Under the pieces are notes generated by a model. That model worked only from the letters and a program-made list of their open reading frames with translations. It ran no database searches and had not been told where the DNA came from. Below, in pieces: positions 17,343 through 26,087 of a DNA stretch of 49,043 nt. Positions within the stretch are counted from its first letter, which is position 1. Every line of letters starts with the position of its first letter. The position numbers and the translations under genes are program-made. The DNA comes from Psychrobacter okhotskensis (GTDB lineage: Bacteria; Pseudomonadota; Gammaproteobacteria; Pseudomonadales; Moraxellaceae). The stretch is taken from positions 1-49,043 of the forward strand of contig NZ_JABRVQ010000026.1 of the NCBI RefSeq assembly GCF_013248965.1, in the 5' to 3' direction.

Positions 17343-18593
17343 ATGCGTATTGGCTATTATGCCCATCATCATGGTTCAGGTCACTGTCGCCAAGCAGATA
17401 AATTGGCTGCTCTACTGCCGCCTAAATTACGCTCGCAGATGACAGTGTTTACCAGTTTGCCTAATGATGGTTATCACTTTAGCGCGATAACTGATGAGCA
17501 AATCGTACGTTTAAGCGCTGAGGATCAGCTACCAGAAGATGTACTACTAGGGCGAGCTGGAAAATATTGGCAGCCAAGTAGTTTGCATTATTCACCAGTA
17601 GGTAATCGTAATGTGCAGACGCGCAGTTGGCAGCTACTCGATGAGATTCATCAGCGTCAGATTGACCTGATGATTATCGATGTCAGCGCCGAAGTCGCTA
17701 TGCTGTGCCGTGCTGCTAGTGTGCCTTATTTATACGTAAGACTGGCAGGCGAGCGCGATGATATGCCGCACTTGAACGCCTTTGCTGGCGCGCTGGGATT
17801 ATTAGCCCCTTATCCAAAAGCGCTTGAAGCGGCAGCAACGCCGGACTGGGTACGCCAAAAAACGTTATATCTTGATTTCATGCCCAATAAGACGGATGAG
17901 CTGTTAACGTTTACCGCCTTTATAAATAAGCTCATGACGCTCACTACTAGTAGTAGTATTCATGAGCGGCTTTCATCTTTGGATAATAAACAAAAAATAG
18001 CTGATACTACAATCATAACGGTTATCAAAGGTTACGGTGGGCACGACGCAATTGATGCCAAGCTGCCCGAGCTACGCCGTGCATTACCGAATGCATTGAT
18101 TATATCACTTGGACCTATTAACGACGAGGCACGACATTGTGTTGATATTGCTGCTCACGTAAATGATGTGACGCCATTTATTGCCTATAGTGACCTGCTG
18201 TTGATGGCGTGTGGTTTGAACGGTATTGCGCAAGCTTATGACTATGCGACGCCGCTCGTGGTGTTGCCAGATGAGCGTCCGCATCGTGAGCAGGAAGTCA
18301 TGGCAGAGGCGCTGATTGAGCAAGGTCGCGCTTTGAGTTGGGCGCAGTTCATGGCTCAAAATTCAAGTTTGGGTAGTCAGGATATACCGTCTTTTTTATC
18401 AGTTAACGATAAGTCAATTAGCAATGAATCGATTAGCAATGAGTCAATCAACACTGATAAGACCGCTCTAACGGATAATCAAGATAATACGCCAGCGCAA
18501 AAATTTATGGATAGCATTGTTGACTATACTTCCGTCAAAGCTTGGTTTGAAGAATGGTTATTGCCACAATTGGGCCTAAAACCTGAAAGATAA
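17343..18593 (+). CDS. MurG-like GT-B glycosyltransferase
   Basis: The 416-residue protein has a GT28/GT1-type architecture. The N-terminal loop is IGYYAHHHGSGHCRQADKLA (residues 2-21), like the acceptor loop of MurG-type enzymes. The donor-side motif is YSDLLLMACGLNGIAQAYDYATPLVVLP, shown in two parts around residues 280-308 (MACGLNGIAQAY and TPLVVLP). ATG 17343 is chosen over an in-frame TTG at 17328. Around residues 340-385 an inserted polar linker carries two tandem copies of SISNE, from a 15-bp DNA repeat. The product is not identifiable, but the neighbours indicate a role in the same glycan. Confidence 0.78.
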   Translation: MRIGYYAHHHGSGHCRQADKLAALLPPKLRSQMTVFTSLPNDGYHFSAITDEQIVRLSAEDQLPEDVLLGRAGKYWQPSSLHYSPVGNRNVQTRSWQLLDEIHQRQIDLMIIDVSAEVAMLCRAASVPYLYVRLAGERDDMPHLNAFAGALGLLAPYPKALEAAATPDWVRQKTLYLDFMPNKTDELLTFTAFINKLMTLTTSSSIHERLSSLDNKQKIADTTIITVIKGYGGHDAIDAKLPELRRALPNALIISLGPINDEARHCVDIAAHVNDVTPFIAYSDLLLMACGLNGIAQAYDYATPLVVLPDERPHREQEVMAEALIEQGRALSWAQFMAQNSSLGSQDIPSFLSVNDKSISNESISNESINTDKTALTDNQDNTPAQKFMDSIVDYTSVKAWFEEWLLPQLGLKPER

Positions 18594-18644
18594 TAAGAAA
18601 CCTGAAAAATAAGAGGTTTTATAATAATAAGAGCAAATATTTCT

Positions 18645-19622
18645 ATGACAACGACAACCAAAGCGCAAGAGGCCACTCATGCCACTACTCCCGTTAGCGT
18701 GCCTTTAAGCGTCATTACTACCTGCTACGGTCGCAATCGGCATCTCTACAACCTACTCGGTAGCTTGGAGCAGGGTAGTGTCAAACCAGCAGAAGTTATT
18801 ATCGTTAATGATGACGCTGAGCCTGAACGTCTGGCAGCATACGATTTAAATATCATTAAGATAGCAACGACTACAGCGACTGAGAATGGACTAGCAATTA
18901 GCGCATCATTTGATATCGGTCGTAACCGTAACCTTGGAGCGGCGCGCGCCACGTATGATGCCATGATTTTCTTGGATGTAGACTGTATCGTCGCGCCAAC
19001 CTTTATTGAGCAGCTATATAGTAAACTTCAAGCACGTCCCAACGCCTTACTGATGGGTCAACCGCGTTATCTGACGCGTCCTTTGACGGATAATGAGGGT
19101 AGACAGCTACAACAAGGTAAATTAGCAACCGACTTTTTAGACAAGCTGTCTGTATTTAACCCTTATCGGGATAACTTTGATTTACAACATCAGGGTACGT
19201 CTATTAAACAGACGCAAGACTATGGTGCGTTTTGGAGTCTTTGCTTTGCTATTATGCACAGTCAGTTTGAGCAAATTGGTGGCTTTGATACGGATTATGT
19301 CGGCTATGGCGCTGAAGATACGGATTTTGCTTTTATGGCGCGCGCGTTAAATATCGATTTTTATTTAACTGATGATGTGATTTACCATCAACAGCATAGT
19401 GTCTATAGACCGCCGCTTAATCATTTGGATAGTATCGTTATCAATGCCAATCGCTTTTATGAAAAATGGCAACATTGGCCGATGTCAGGATGGTTAGCAG
19501 AGTTTGCGCAGTTGCAATTGATTCGCTGGCAAGACGAGCAAACAGTACCGATTAGTATTAATCGACAGCCAAGTGAGGTTGAGATTAGAGCGGCTCATTA
19601 TCCGGATGCGCCTTATGTGTAG
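18645..19622 (+). CDS. Family-2 glycosyltransferase with GT7-like C-terminal motif
   Basis: This soluble GT-A enzyme (325 aa) has PLSVITTCYGRN at residues 20-31, DIGRNRNLGAARATYDAMIFLDVDC with the metal-binding DVD near residue 109, and GFDTDYVGYGAEDTDFA near 213-228. The last motif belongs to the galactosyltransferase-C (GT7) extension. It is the fourth consecutive glycosyltransferase on this strand. The start follows an AT-rich stretch with a weak ribosome site, so the exact first codon is less certain than the function. Confidence 0.85.
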   Translation: MTTTTKAQEATHATTPVSVPLSVITTCYGRNRHLYNLLGSLEQGSVKPAEVIIVNDDAEPERLAAYDLNIIKIATTTATENGLAISASFDIGRNRNLGAARATYDAMIFLDVDCIVAPTFIEQLYSKLQARPNALLMGQPRYLTRPLTDNEGRQLQQGKLATDFLDKLSVFNPYRDNFDLQHQGTSIKQTQDYGAFWSLCFAIMHSQFEQIGGFDTDYVGYGAEDTDFAFMARALNIDFYLTDDVIYHQQHSVYRPPLNHLDSIVINANRFYEKWQHWPMSGWLAEFAQLQLIRWQDEQTVPISINRQPSEVEIRAAHYPDAPYV

Positions 19623-19626
19623 ATAT

Positions 19627-19770
19627 ATAGTCGATACTAAATAAAATAGATACACTGCATTAATACGCTAGACTGGTACAAATTTCTTTTGCGTGCTGTG
19701 CCTGCGCAGATAGAGGCTGCAAGAAATTTATCCCAGTCTCGCTATATCAGTTTTAAAGTGAATCAACTAT
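19627..19770 (+). repeat. Intergenic stem-loop repeat, copy B
   Basis: This 144-bp element has ends ATAGTCGAT and, inverted, ATAGTTGAT. The core is CTGTGCCTGCGCAGA followed by TAGAGGCT (within 19695-19718). Its arms GACTGG..AAATTTCTT and AAGAAATTT..CCAGTC pair with each other but differ from the arms of copy A. It lies between two convergent genes. Confidence 0.75.
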
Positions 19771-19799
19771 AAGTGTTTAATCTTATTAGTAGTGTTCTA

Positions 19800-20663
19800 T
19801 TAATACTGACGAATAATCTCGACGCTATTAGGTGGCGTGGCAAGCTCTTGTCTCTCAAACGCCCAATTATGGCCATCCCAAAAGTGCACTGTTTTATCAT
19901 CATTATTAAAGCCCAACATGACTATCGATAGCGGAGTTACAGCGTTCTGTCGCTGCTGCACATGTAAGCGCGCTGCTAATAATAGCCGATATAACAGAAA
20001 CCCTGAGGTCGGTGCCGATGAATGGATATTAGCAAAAATAGGATAATCTGCCACCACGCTATGCTGCTCCGATAGCACGCGACAATGCTCATCGCTATGC
20101 AATAAATGATTTAGCAGTTCTGGAATCTCTAGTACTCGGCTGGCTGTTATCGGATCATCGTTAGGGCTGGGGTCATCGCTTGGTAATGGAAACTGGTAGT
20201 CAGTATTCCCAAACAAAATGCCAAGTGGTGCATGCTTGGCCATATCGAGCATGGCTGTCAAATTATTACTACGCGGCGGCATGCCAAAATGCAATAAACT
20301 ATCGCCGTTTTTTCTAAAGAACAACAGTTTTGGTAGATCTTTAGCGCTAGGATGATGAGCAAAAAATTCAGCATGAATAAAGTCGTTAAACAAAACCAGC
20401 ATATCTGTCGGCTGCAACAGTGCCTCTAAGCTCGCTGTATCTATTGAAGGGTTATTTGCTATTAATACAATCCGTTTGCTCTGCAACATTTGCTCTTGAA
20501 TGATAAGCGGTAAGCTTGCAAAAGCTAATGCTGACTCAGTATCAAAACAAGAAGCATCAAAACAAGAAGTATTGAAATCAGCAATAATGTCAAAATCAAC
20601 GCCCGTTAAAGAGTGATAAGTATTATCGTATAGTGAGTCTGTTAGGTGGGACGTATTTAGCAT
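19800..20663 (-). CDS. Unrecognised 287-aa protein, possibly sialyltransferase-like
   Basis: The family is not certain. Residues 63-75 (KRIVLIANNPSID) followed by DMLVLFNDF resemble the opening strand of bacterial GT29/GT42-like transferases, which often read as V-x-N-x-P-S then V-R-F-N. Later, TSGFLLYRLLLAARLH, a strand VMLGF, and HNWAFERQEL echo the motif order of such enzymes (P-T-S/T-G..., then GF, then H...E). No signal peptide or membrane segment is present. It converges on the glycosyltransferase genes, which fits a glycan role. An adjacent pair of near-identical pentapeptides (TSCFD, ASCFD) comes from a short tandem repeat near the N-terminus. Confidence 0.6.
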   Translation of the reverse strand: MLNTSHLTDSLYDNTYHSLTGVDFDIIADFNTSCFDASCFDTESALAFASLPLIIQEQMLQSKRIVLIANNPSIDTASLEALLQPTDMLVLFNDFIHAEFFAHHPSAKDLPKLLFFRKNGDSLLHFGMPPRSNNLTAMLDMAKHAPLGILFGNTDYQFPLPSDDPSPNDDPITASRVLEIPELLNHLLHSDEHCRVLSEQHSVVADYPIFANIHSSAPTSGFLLYRLLLAARLHVQQRQNAVTPLSIVMLGFNNDDKTVHFWDGHNWAFERQELATPPNSVEIIRQY

Positions 20664-20904
20664 AGAGGCTTAAATGACCTAAGTAGAAAGATGAAGTAAC
20701 ATTATAAAAAACGGAGTAACATTATACCTTATCTCTACTACAATAGCATTACCTAAGCGCATGATAATCATAGTAAATAGGTAACTATTGGACAATGTTT
20801 TACAATACATTAGAGCTACATTACGCTACCTTTTTGTCTCATATTTATCCTTATATATCCGTATCATAAAAGCAATTCCATAATGGCTATAAGGATAAAG
20901 AGAT

Positions 20905-21549
20905 ATGAGTAATATTATCAAAAAACTTCAACTGACTACATTGGGCGCTTGTCTAACTTTAGCATTGAGCGCAGGTGTAGTGAGTACAGCTGTTAGTGCT
21001 GCCAATCATTCTGACGAAGTGAGTGCCGCTCAAGCAGCGAAAATTAGCCTAAAGCAGGCGATTACTACGGCGAGCAAAGAAGCTTCCGGTACTTTGATTA
21101 GCGCAGAGTTTGATGAAAATGATAGCGATGCTGAGGGTGATGGCGGTGTCTATGAGCTGGAATTCAGTACTAATACCACTGGTTATGAAATCAAAGTTGA
21201 TGCTATAACTGGCAAAGTCGTAAAGTCTGAAACCGAAAATTTAGATAAAGATGATGTCACTAGTTATGAAGTTCAACAGCAAGCAAAAATCAAGATTATG
21301 GATGCTATCAATACTGCGGAAAAACAAACCAGTGGTCGTGTCTTAGAAATTGAATTCGAAAATGATAATGATTATGCTGACCATCAGACCTACTACGAAG
21401 TTAAAGTACTAAAGGCTGATCAAATTGTTAAACTGAATATCGATGCCGAAACAGGTACTGTATTTGAACGTAAAACTAAAGATACTGATGCCAATAGTAA
21501 CGGCAATACTAACGTGAACACTGATGCTGCGGCAGACGTAGAGTTATAA
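20905..21549 (+). CDS. Secreted protein with two PepSY domains
   Basis: The 214-residue protein has a clear signal peptide (KKLQLTTLGACLTLALSAGV, with likely cleavage after AVSA near residue 32). Two PepSY repeats follow. The first runs from KISLKQAITTASKEASGTL to DAITGKVVKSE and the second from KIKIMDAINTAEKQTSGRV to DAETGTVFERK. The tail is low-complexity and rich in Asn, Thr and Asp. PepSY domains occur in extracytoplasmic proteins and are thought to inhibit peptidases or assist protein or cell-wall processes. The gene stands alone between convergent neighbours, behind AAGGATAAAGAG. Confidence 0.85.
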   Translation: MSNIIKKLQLTTLGACLTLALSAGVVSTAVSAANHSDEVSAAQAAKISLKQAITTASKEASGTLISAEFDENDSDAEGDGGVYELEFSTNTTGYEIKVDAITGKVVKSETENLDKDDVTSYEVQQQAKIKIMDAINTAEKQTSGRVLEIEFENDNDYADHQTYYEVKVLKADQIVKLNIDAETGTVFERKTKDTDANSNGNTNVNTDAAADVEL

Positions 21550-21578
21550 CGCTCACTACAGGGTTTAGTTATTCATAG

Positions 21579-21745
21579 ATAGTTGATACTAAATAAATAT
21601 GTGAGGTTATGATATGGAACTGGTATAAGCTCTTTTGGCTATCTTTGCTTGCACAGATAAAGGCTGCAAAACTTATATTCTAAGAGCATGCATCCCAGCT
21701 CCACTGAACCGTTTTATATTTAACTGAATATATTTAGCTAACTAT
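21579..21745 (+). repeat. Intergenic stem-loop repeat, copy C
   Basis: This 167-bp, more diverged copy has ATAGTT at both inverted ends. The core reads CTTGCACAGATAAAGGCTGC (21648-21667). The arms contain ACTGG...GCTCTT and AAGAGC...CCCAG, again self-complementary but different from copies A and B. Confidence 0.65.
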
Positions 21746-21807
21746 ATTTGAACTGGCTATATATCGAACTGACTATGTGATAGTAACTTGTTAATTCGAT
21801 AGCCAAT

Positions 21808-21844
21808 AAAGAAGCCCCAATCATTCAATGATTGGGGCTTCTTT
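21808..21844. terminator. Bidirectional terminator between PepSY gene and hutI
   Basis: An 18-bp perfect inverted repeat, beginning AAAGAAGCCCCAATCATT and closing on a single central C, gives T-runs on both strands. It serves both convergent genes. Confidence 0.9.
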
Positions 21845-21872
21845 AATTATGCTAAATGTTTATGGTCATTCG

Positions 21873-23180
21873 CTATACCGTCTCGCGCCATTTACCTTGA
21901 ACCATAATACCTGCAATAGGGTTTAATCCCATCTGGTATGCTAAATCAGCAGGGCGGGCGATATCCCATAATGCTAAATCAGCATCGTAACCCACTTCTA
22001 TTTTGCCTTTTTTGGCTAGACCTAATGCTTGTGCCGCATGAACGGTTGCGCCTGCCAATACTTCTTCAGTAGTGAGATAAAATAATGTGCAGCCCATATT
22101 CATCGCTAATAACAGCGATGTTAATGGGGAAGTACCGGGGTTGCAATCTGTTGAAACGGCAATCGGAACTTGGTGTTTACGCAATGCTTCAATCGGTGGC
22201 AACTTAGTATCACGTAGCGTATAAAAAGCACCTGGCAATAGCACGGCTACCGTGTTGCTTGCGGCCATTTTTTTAATATCGTCTTCCACTAAGTGCTCAA
22301 GATGGTCGCTTGATAATCCTTGGAATTCTGCTACCAAAGCACTAGCGCCTATGTTTGAGAGCTGCTCGGAATGCAACTTCACTGGCAAGTCTAACGAACG
22401 AGCCACTTCAAAGACGCGCTTGATTTGCTCAGCAGTAAAGGCAATGTTTTCGCAGAAGCCATCGACCGCATCGACCAAACCCTCGCTATGCAAGATTGGT
22501 AACCACTGACAAACTTGTTCGATATAATCATCCGCGCGGTCCTTATATTCAGGCGGTAAGGCATGGGCGGCCAAATAAGTGGTGCTGACATGAATATTAT
22601 GTTTGTCACCGAGCGCGCGGGCGACCTTCAGCATTTTACGTTCACTTTCTAAGTCCAGTCCATAACCAGATTTGATTTCAATACTGGTCACGCCTTCTTT
22701 GATGAGCGCGAGCAGGCGTTTTTCACTTTGCGCAAACAATTCTTCCTCATTCGCTGCGCGGGTGGCGCTAACGGTTGAGACAATGCCGCCACCTTGTGCC
22801 GCGATATCTTGATAACTGGCACCTTGCAATCGTGCTTCGAACTCGTTGCTGCGGTTGCCACCATAAACGATATGGGTATGACAATCGATGAGTCCAGGCG
22901 TGACCCAGTTGCCATCAACGTCTTTGATTTGATCGTTTTTATAATGAGTAAGATGCGGCTTTATTTGCTCATGCGTACCAACCCATGCAATTTTGCCGTC
23001 TTTGATACCGATAGCGGCGTTCATTAACTGACCGTAAGGGGTGCTTTTTTCTTGGTTGTCGCTATAAATATCAAAGCCGTATTGTTTGGAGAATGTAGCG
23101 AGATTAGCATTGATAATCACGTTATCAAACGAGGTCATCGTGGCGCTATCGGTAGAGGTCTGTACGGTAGAGGTAGTCAT
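21873..23180 (-). CDS. hutI: Imidazolonepropionase
   Basis: This is the third enzyme of histidine degradation and hydrolyses imidazolone-5-propionate to formiminoglutamate. The 435-residue protein is an amidohydrolase. It has the metal-binding [12 protein letters not shown] near residue 98, [13 protein letters not shown], a later [10 protein letters not shown] and the [11 protein letters not shown] aspartate motif. Length and motifs are normal. It is the last gene of the minus-strand hut run, 38 bases after hutG, and ends in the strong terminator at 21808. Confidence 0.95.
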   Translation of the reverse strand: MTTSTVQTSTDSATMTSFDNVIINANLATFSKQYGFDIYSDNQEKSTPYGQLMNAAIGIKDGKIAWVGTHEQIKPHLTHYKNDQIKDVDGNWVTPGLIDCHTHIVYGGNRSNEFEARLQGASYQDIAAQGGGIVSTVSATRAANEEELFAQSEKRLLALIKEGVTSIEIKSGYGLDLESERKMLKVARALGDKHNIHVSTTYLAAHALPPEYKDRADDYIEQVCQWLPILHSEGLVDAVDGFCENIAFTAEQIKRVFEVARSLDLPVKLHSEQLSNIGASALVAEFQGLSSDHLEHLVEDDIKKMAASNTVAVLLPGAFYTLRDTKLPPIEALRKHQVPIAVSTDCNPGTSPLTSLLLAMNMGCTLFYLTTEEVLAGATVHAAQALGLAKKGKIEVGYDADLALWDIARPADLAYQMGLNPIAGIMVQGKWRETV

Positions 23181-23218
23181 AATAGGCTCCTGCTAGGCGC
23201 TGGGTAGTTGTAAACCAG

Positions 23219-24283
23219 CTATAAGGTGAATAAATGCTGCTCAATGATGGTTGCTAATAGTCGAGCGGCGACTTTGCAGCTGCGTTGGTCAGTATCATAA
23301 GTGGGGTTGATTTCAGCAATGTCGGCCATTTTTACTTTGCCTGATACCATGATAATCTTGACCGCACGCTCAACGAAACTAAGTGCAATGCCATACGCTG
23401 CTGGCGCACTGACACCAGGCACCACGCTTGAGGGCAAGCAATCCATATCAATAGTTAAGTAGATCACATCAACTTGGTCGATAAAGGTCTCAATTTGATC
23501 TGCAATTTTTTTCCATTTTTTATTGGTGCAGTCTTCATCACTAATAATATGTACGCCTAACTGCTCAGCGCGGTCGAAGAGAGCAGCAGTGTTGGAAAAC
23601 CGACTAACGCCGATACAGCAATAATGAAACGCTTGCTCATGATCAGTAAGATGTTCTGCGATTTGACGAAATGGTGTACCAGACGTTGCGACATCAGACT
23701 GACGAATATCAAGATGCGCATCAAAGTTAATAATGCCAATGCTAGGTGTAGATTTGCTAGGTGTAGATGTTTTATGGGTTGTGGCGTCTATCTGCTGTAA
23801 CGCTTGCCACAGTCCCAAAAAACTACCAAAGGCAATCGCATGACCACCGCCTAAACCGATAGGCAGACCGCCTCGCTTAATAATATCACTGACGACATCC
23901 GCGTAGGTTTGCTGGGCTTGCTCAAGAACTTGCGCGGCAAAACTATCGCTATCGTGACAATGAATATCACCTGCATCACCAAGCAAGGTTGGCATCTCAC
24001 TATCAAAGCGCTGTTGCAGCTCAGCGATAATGGGCAATGCCGCAAATGCGCTACGAATCAAAGGCGGCGCTGCTCTGGCACCCACGCGTCCTTGATTGCG
24101 ACGCACACCTTGATCACAGGCGAAACCAACCAGCCCAATGCGCTGCCCTTTATTATCAAGAGTAGCAAACGCATAAGGCTGCGCTAGTTGATACCAATAG
24201 CGGGCACGAGCAGTCTCAAACGGCTCAGCACGTCCTGTCCACCGACTCATATCAGCTGCGGTATGGCTAACGGCTATTGTCAT
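23219..24283 (-). CDS. hutG: Formimidoylglutamase (arginase family)
   Basis: The enzyme (354 aa) cleaves formiminoglutamate to glutamate and formamide, completing a four-step hut pathway. The manganese-binding motifs of the arginase/ureohydrolase family are intact: GLGGGHAIAFG, NFDAHLDIR and TIDMDCLPSSVVPG. A Thr/Ser/Pro-rich insertion before NFDAHLDIR contains a short repeated KTSTPSKSTPS. An AGGAGG-like ribosome site (AAAGGAGGTC) precedes the ATG. The alternative HutF/HutG formylglutamate branch is not present here, so the pathway is the four-step type. Confidence 0.92.
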   Translation of the reverse strand: MTIAVSHTAADMSRWTGRAEPFETARARYWYQLAQPYAFATLDNKGQRIGLVGFACDQGVRRNQGRVGARAAPPLIRSAFAALPIIAELQQRFDSEMPTLLGDAGDIHCHDSDSFAAQVLEQAQQTYADVVSDIIKRGGLPIGLGGGHAIAFGSFLGLWQALQQIDATTHKTSTPSKSTPSIGIINFDAHLDIRQSDVATSGTPFRQIAEHLTDHEQAFHYCCIGVSRFSNTAALFDRAEQLGVHIISDEDCTNKKWKKIADQIETFIDQVDVIYLTIDMDCLPSSVVPGVSAPAAYGIALSFVERAVKIIMVSGKVKMADIAEINPTYDTDQRSCKVAARLLATIIEQHLFTL

Positions 24284-24301
24284 TGTTGACCTCCTTTCAT
24301 A

Positions 24302-24374
24302 ATATAAAACCTGACTCTCAATTTAGTATGGCTTACGCCAATAAAGCTAGATGGTTGAGAGTGGGTTTTATATA
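24302..24374. repeat. Inverted repeat between hutH and hutG
   Basis: The arms ATATAAAACC..ACTCTCAA and TTGAGAGT..GGTTTTATAT are separated by about 30 bases and fill most of the 101-bp hutH-hutG spacer. On the minus-strand transcript this would form a long hairpin, a plausible RNA-processing or partial termination site. Confidence 0.55.
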
Positions 24375-24384
24375 TAAAATTTTG

Positions 24385-25947
24385 CTATTTAGACTCATAC
24401 CAATCACTACGCAGTGACTGCCAATATTCGGTGAGCGTACCATCTAATACCAGCTGCTTTGCCGCTTCAATATCAGGGGCTAGGTAGCGATCTTTATCAT
24501 AAAAAGTGACTTGCTCGCGTAGTTTCTGATGCGCTGTCTGTAACGCCTCTGAAGTATCTAGTCCACGATGGAAGTCGATACCTTGACCAGCAGCCAATAG
24601 CTCAATGCCGATAATGGTGGCGGTATTTTGCGCCATCTCATATAGGCGGCGCGCACAATAAGTGGCCATCGATACGTGGTCTTCTTGGTTGGCAGAAGTT
24701 GGAATGCTATCAACGCTGCCAGGATGGGCGATAGACTTGTTCTCTGAGGCTAGCGCCGCTGCAGTCACGTGTGCAATCATAAAGCCTGAGTTTACCCCAG
24801 CATTATCAACTAAGAATGGCGGTAAGCCGCCTGATAAGGTTGCATCAATCAATAAAGCCACACGGCGCTCAGACATAGACCCAATCTCAGCAATCGCCAA
24901 GGCTAAAATGTCTGCAGCAAAAGCAACTGGCTCAGCATGGAAGTTACCACCTGAGATAGCCACTGGGCCGTCATCATTGTTAAAGATAAGTGGGTTATCG
25001 GTTACCGCATTAGATTCAATTAATAAGGTTTTTCCTGCTTGATTAATAATATCAAGGCAAGCACCCATGACTTGTGGCTGGCAGCGTAAGCAATAAGGGT
25101 CTTGTACCCTATCGTCTTGTTCACCATCATGGGAGGCGCGAATAGCACTGCCTTTAATGAGCTTACGATGCGCTTTAGCGATTTCAATTTGACCATGATG
25201 ACCACGCACTTCATGAATACGTGCGTCAAATGGGGCATCCGAGCCTTTGGCGGCATCGATAGACATAGAGCCGACGATGGTGGCTGTCTCAAGCAAGTCA
25301 CGCGCTAAGAAATAACCGCGCAATGCTAATGCCGTTGAGACCTGTGTACCATTGATAAGGGCAAGACCTTCTTTGGCTGCAAGGGTAATGGGCTCAAGAC
25401 CATGCTGCGCTAATGCCTCAGCAGCGGGTACTTTTTTGCCGCCAACATAGACATCGCCTTCGCCCATCATGGCCAGCGTCATATGTGATAAAGGCGCTAA
25501 GTCACCAGAGGCGCCAACGGAGCCTTTTGCAGGAATATTTGGGGTAATTTGATTGTTAATTAAGCCAAGTAAACTATCTACGACCTCGCGACGGACACCA
25601 GATACACCTTGCGCGAGGCTGGCGACTTTCATGACCATAATCAATCGAACCACACTGTCTGGCAATGCTTCACCCGTACCGACTGAGTGAGAAACGATAA
25701 GGTTGCGCTGCAGTAACTCAAGCTGATCATCACTGATACGGGTTTTTGCTAATAGGCCAAAACCGGTATTGATACCGTAAGCGCTCTTATCACGCGCAAT
25801 GATGGTACGTACATCTTCATGCGAGGCATCTATTGCCTTATAAGCACTGTCAGGTAGCGTCAATATGACAGGTTGCTCATAAATATCGCGCAACATCTCA
25901 AAGCTTAATTGGCGCGGGTGTAGGGTTAGTTTTTTGATATCAGTCAT
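24385..25947 (-). CDS. hutH: Histidine ammonia-lyase
   Basis: This is the first step of histidine degradation, deaminating histidine to urocanate. The 520-residue protein has the Ala-Ser-Gly triad that forms the MIO cofactor (residues 146-148 in [14 protein letters not shown]) and the catalytic tyrosine in [10 protein letters not shown] (Tyr57). Length is typical. AGGATAAC precedes the ATG. The gene seems to start its own transcript with hutG and hutI, because a promoter-like pair and a HutC-like operator sit 25-55 bases upstream. Confidence 0.95.
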   Translation of the reverse strand: MTDIKKLTLHPRQLSFEMLRDIYEQPVILTLPDSAYKAIDASHEDVRTIIARDKSAYGINTGFGLLAKTRISDDQLELLQRNLIVSHSVGTGEALPDSVVRLIMVMKVASLAQGVSGVRREVVDSLLGLINNQITPNIPAKGSVGASGDLAPLSHMTLAMMGEGDVYVGGKKVPAAEALAQHGLEPITLAAKEGLALINGTQVSTALALRGYFLARDLLETATIVGSMSIDAAKGSDAPFDARIHEVRGHHGQIEIAKAHRKLIKGSAIRASHDGEQDDRVQDPYCLRCQPQVMGACLDIINQAGKTLLIESNAVTDNPLIFNNDDGPVAISGGNFHAEPVAFAADILALAIAEIGSMSERRVALLIDATLSGGLPPFLVDNAGVNSGFMIAHVTAAALASENKSIAHPGSVDSIPTSANQEDHVSMATYCARRLYEMAQNTATIIGIELLAAGQGIDFHRGLDTSEALQTAHQKLREQVTFYDKDRYLAPDIEAAKQLVLDGTLTEYWQSLRSDWYESK

Positions 25948-25969
25948 GCGAGTTATCCTAATTTTATGA

Positions 25970-26003
25970 GCTATATTAATTGTATTTTTTGTTGTCTATA
26001 CAT
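25970..26003 (-). promoter_or_regulatory. Candidate hutH promoter with HutC-like operator
   Basis: On the minus strand, TAGACA (25993-25998) and TATAGC (25970-25975) are separated by exactly 17 bases. The -35 lies inside ATGTATAGACAA (25992-26003), which matches 10 of 12 bases of the perfect palindrome TTGTATATACAA in front of hutU. This suggests HutC control of a hutH-hutG-hutI transcript. Confidence 0.55.
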
Positions 26004-26087
26004 TTTAGTTTATGCGTTGTTGTTTATAAACCGTTAAAAGCTATGTTGTCTAAATTTCTTTAACTAATCCCGCTTGTTTAAATTGTC

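Larger units (their letters stand above)
21550..21872. other. 323-bp spacer between convergent PepSY and hutI genes
   Basis: This contains repeat copy C (21579-21745) and a long bidirectional terminator (21808-21844), with no gene. Confidence 0.7.

Noticed and set aside
24662..25042. 126-residue frame antisense to hutH
   Set aside because: It mirrors codon bias of hutH, has no ribosome site and no recognisable domain.
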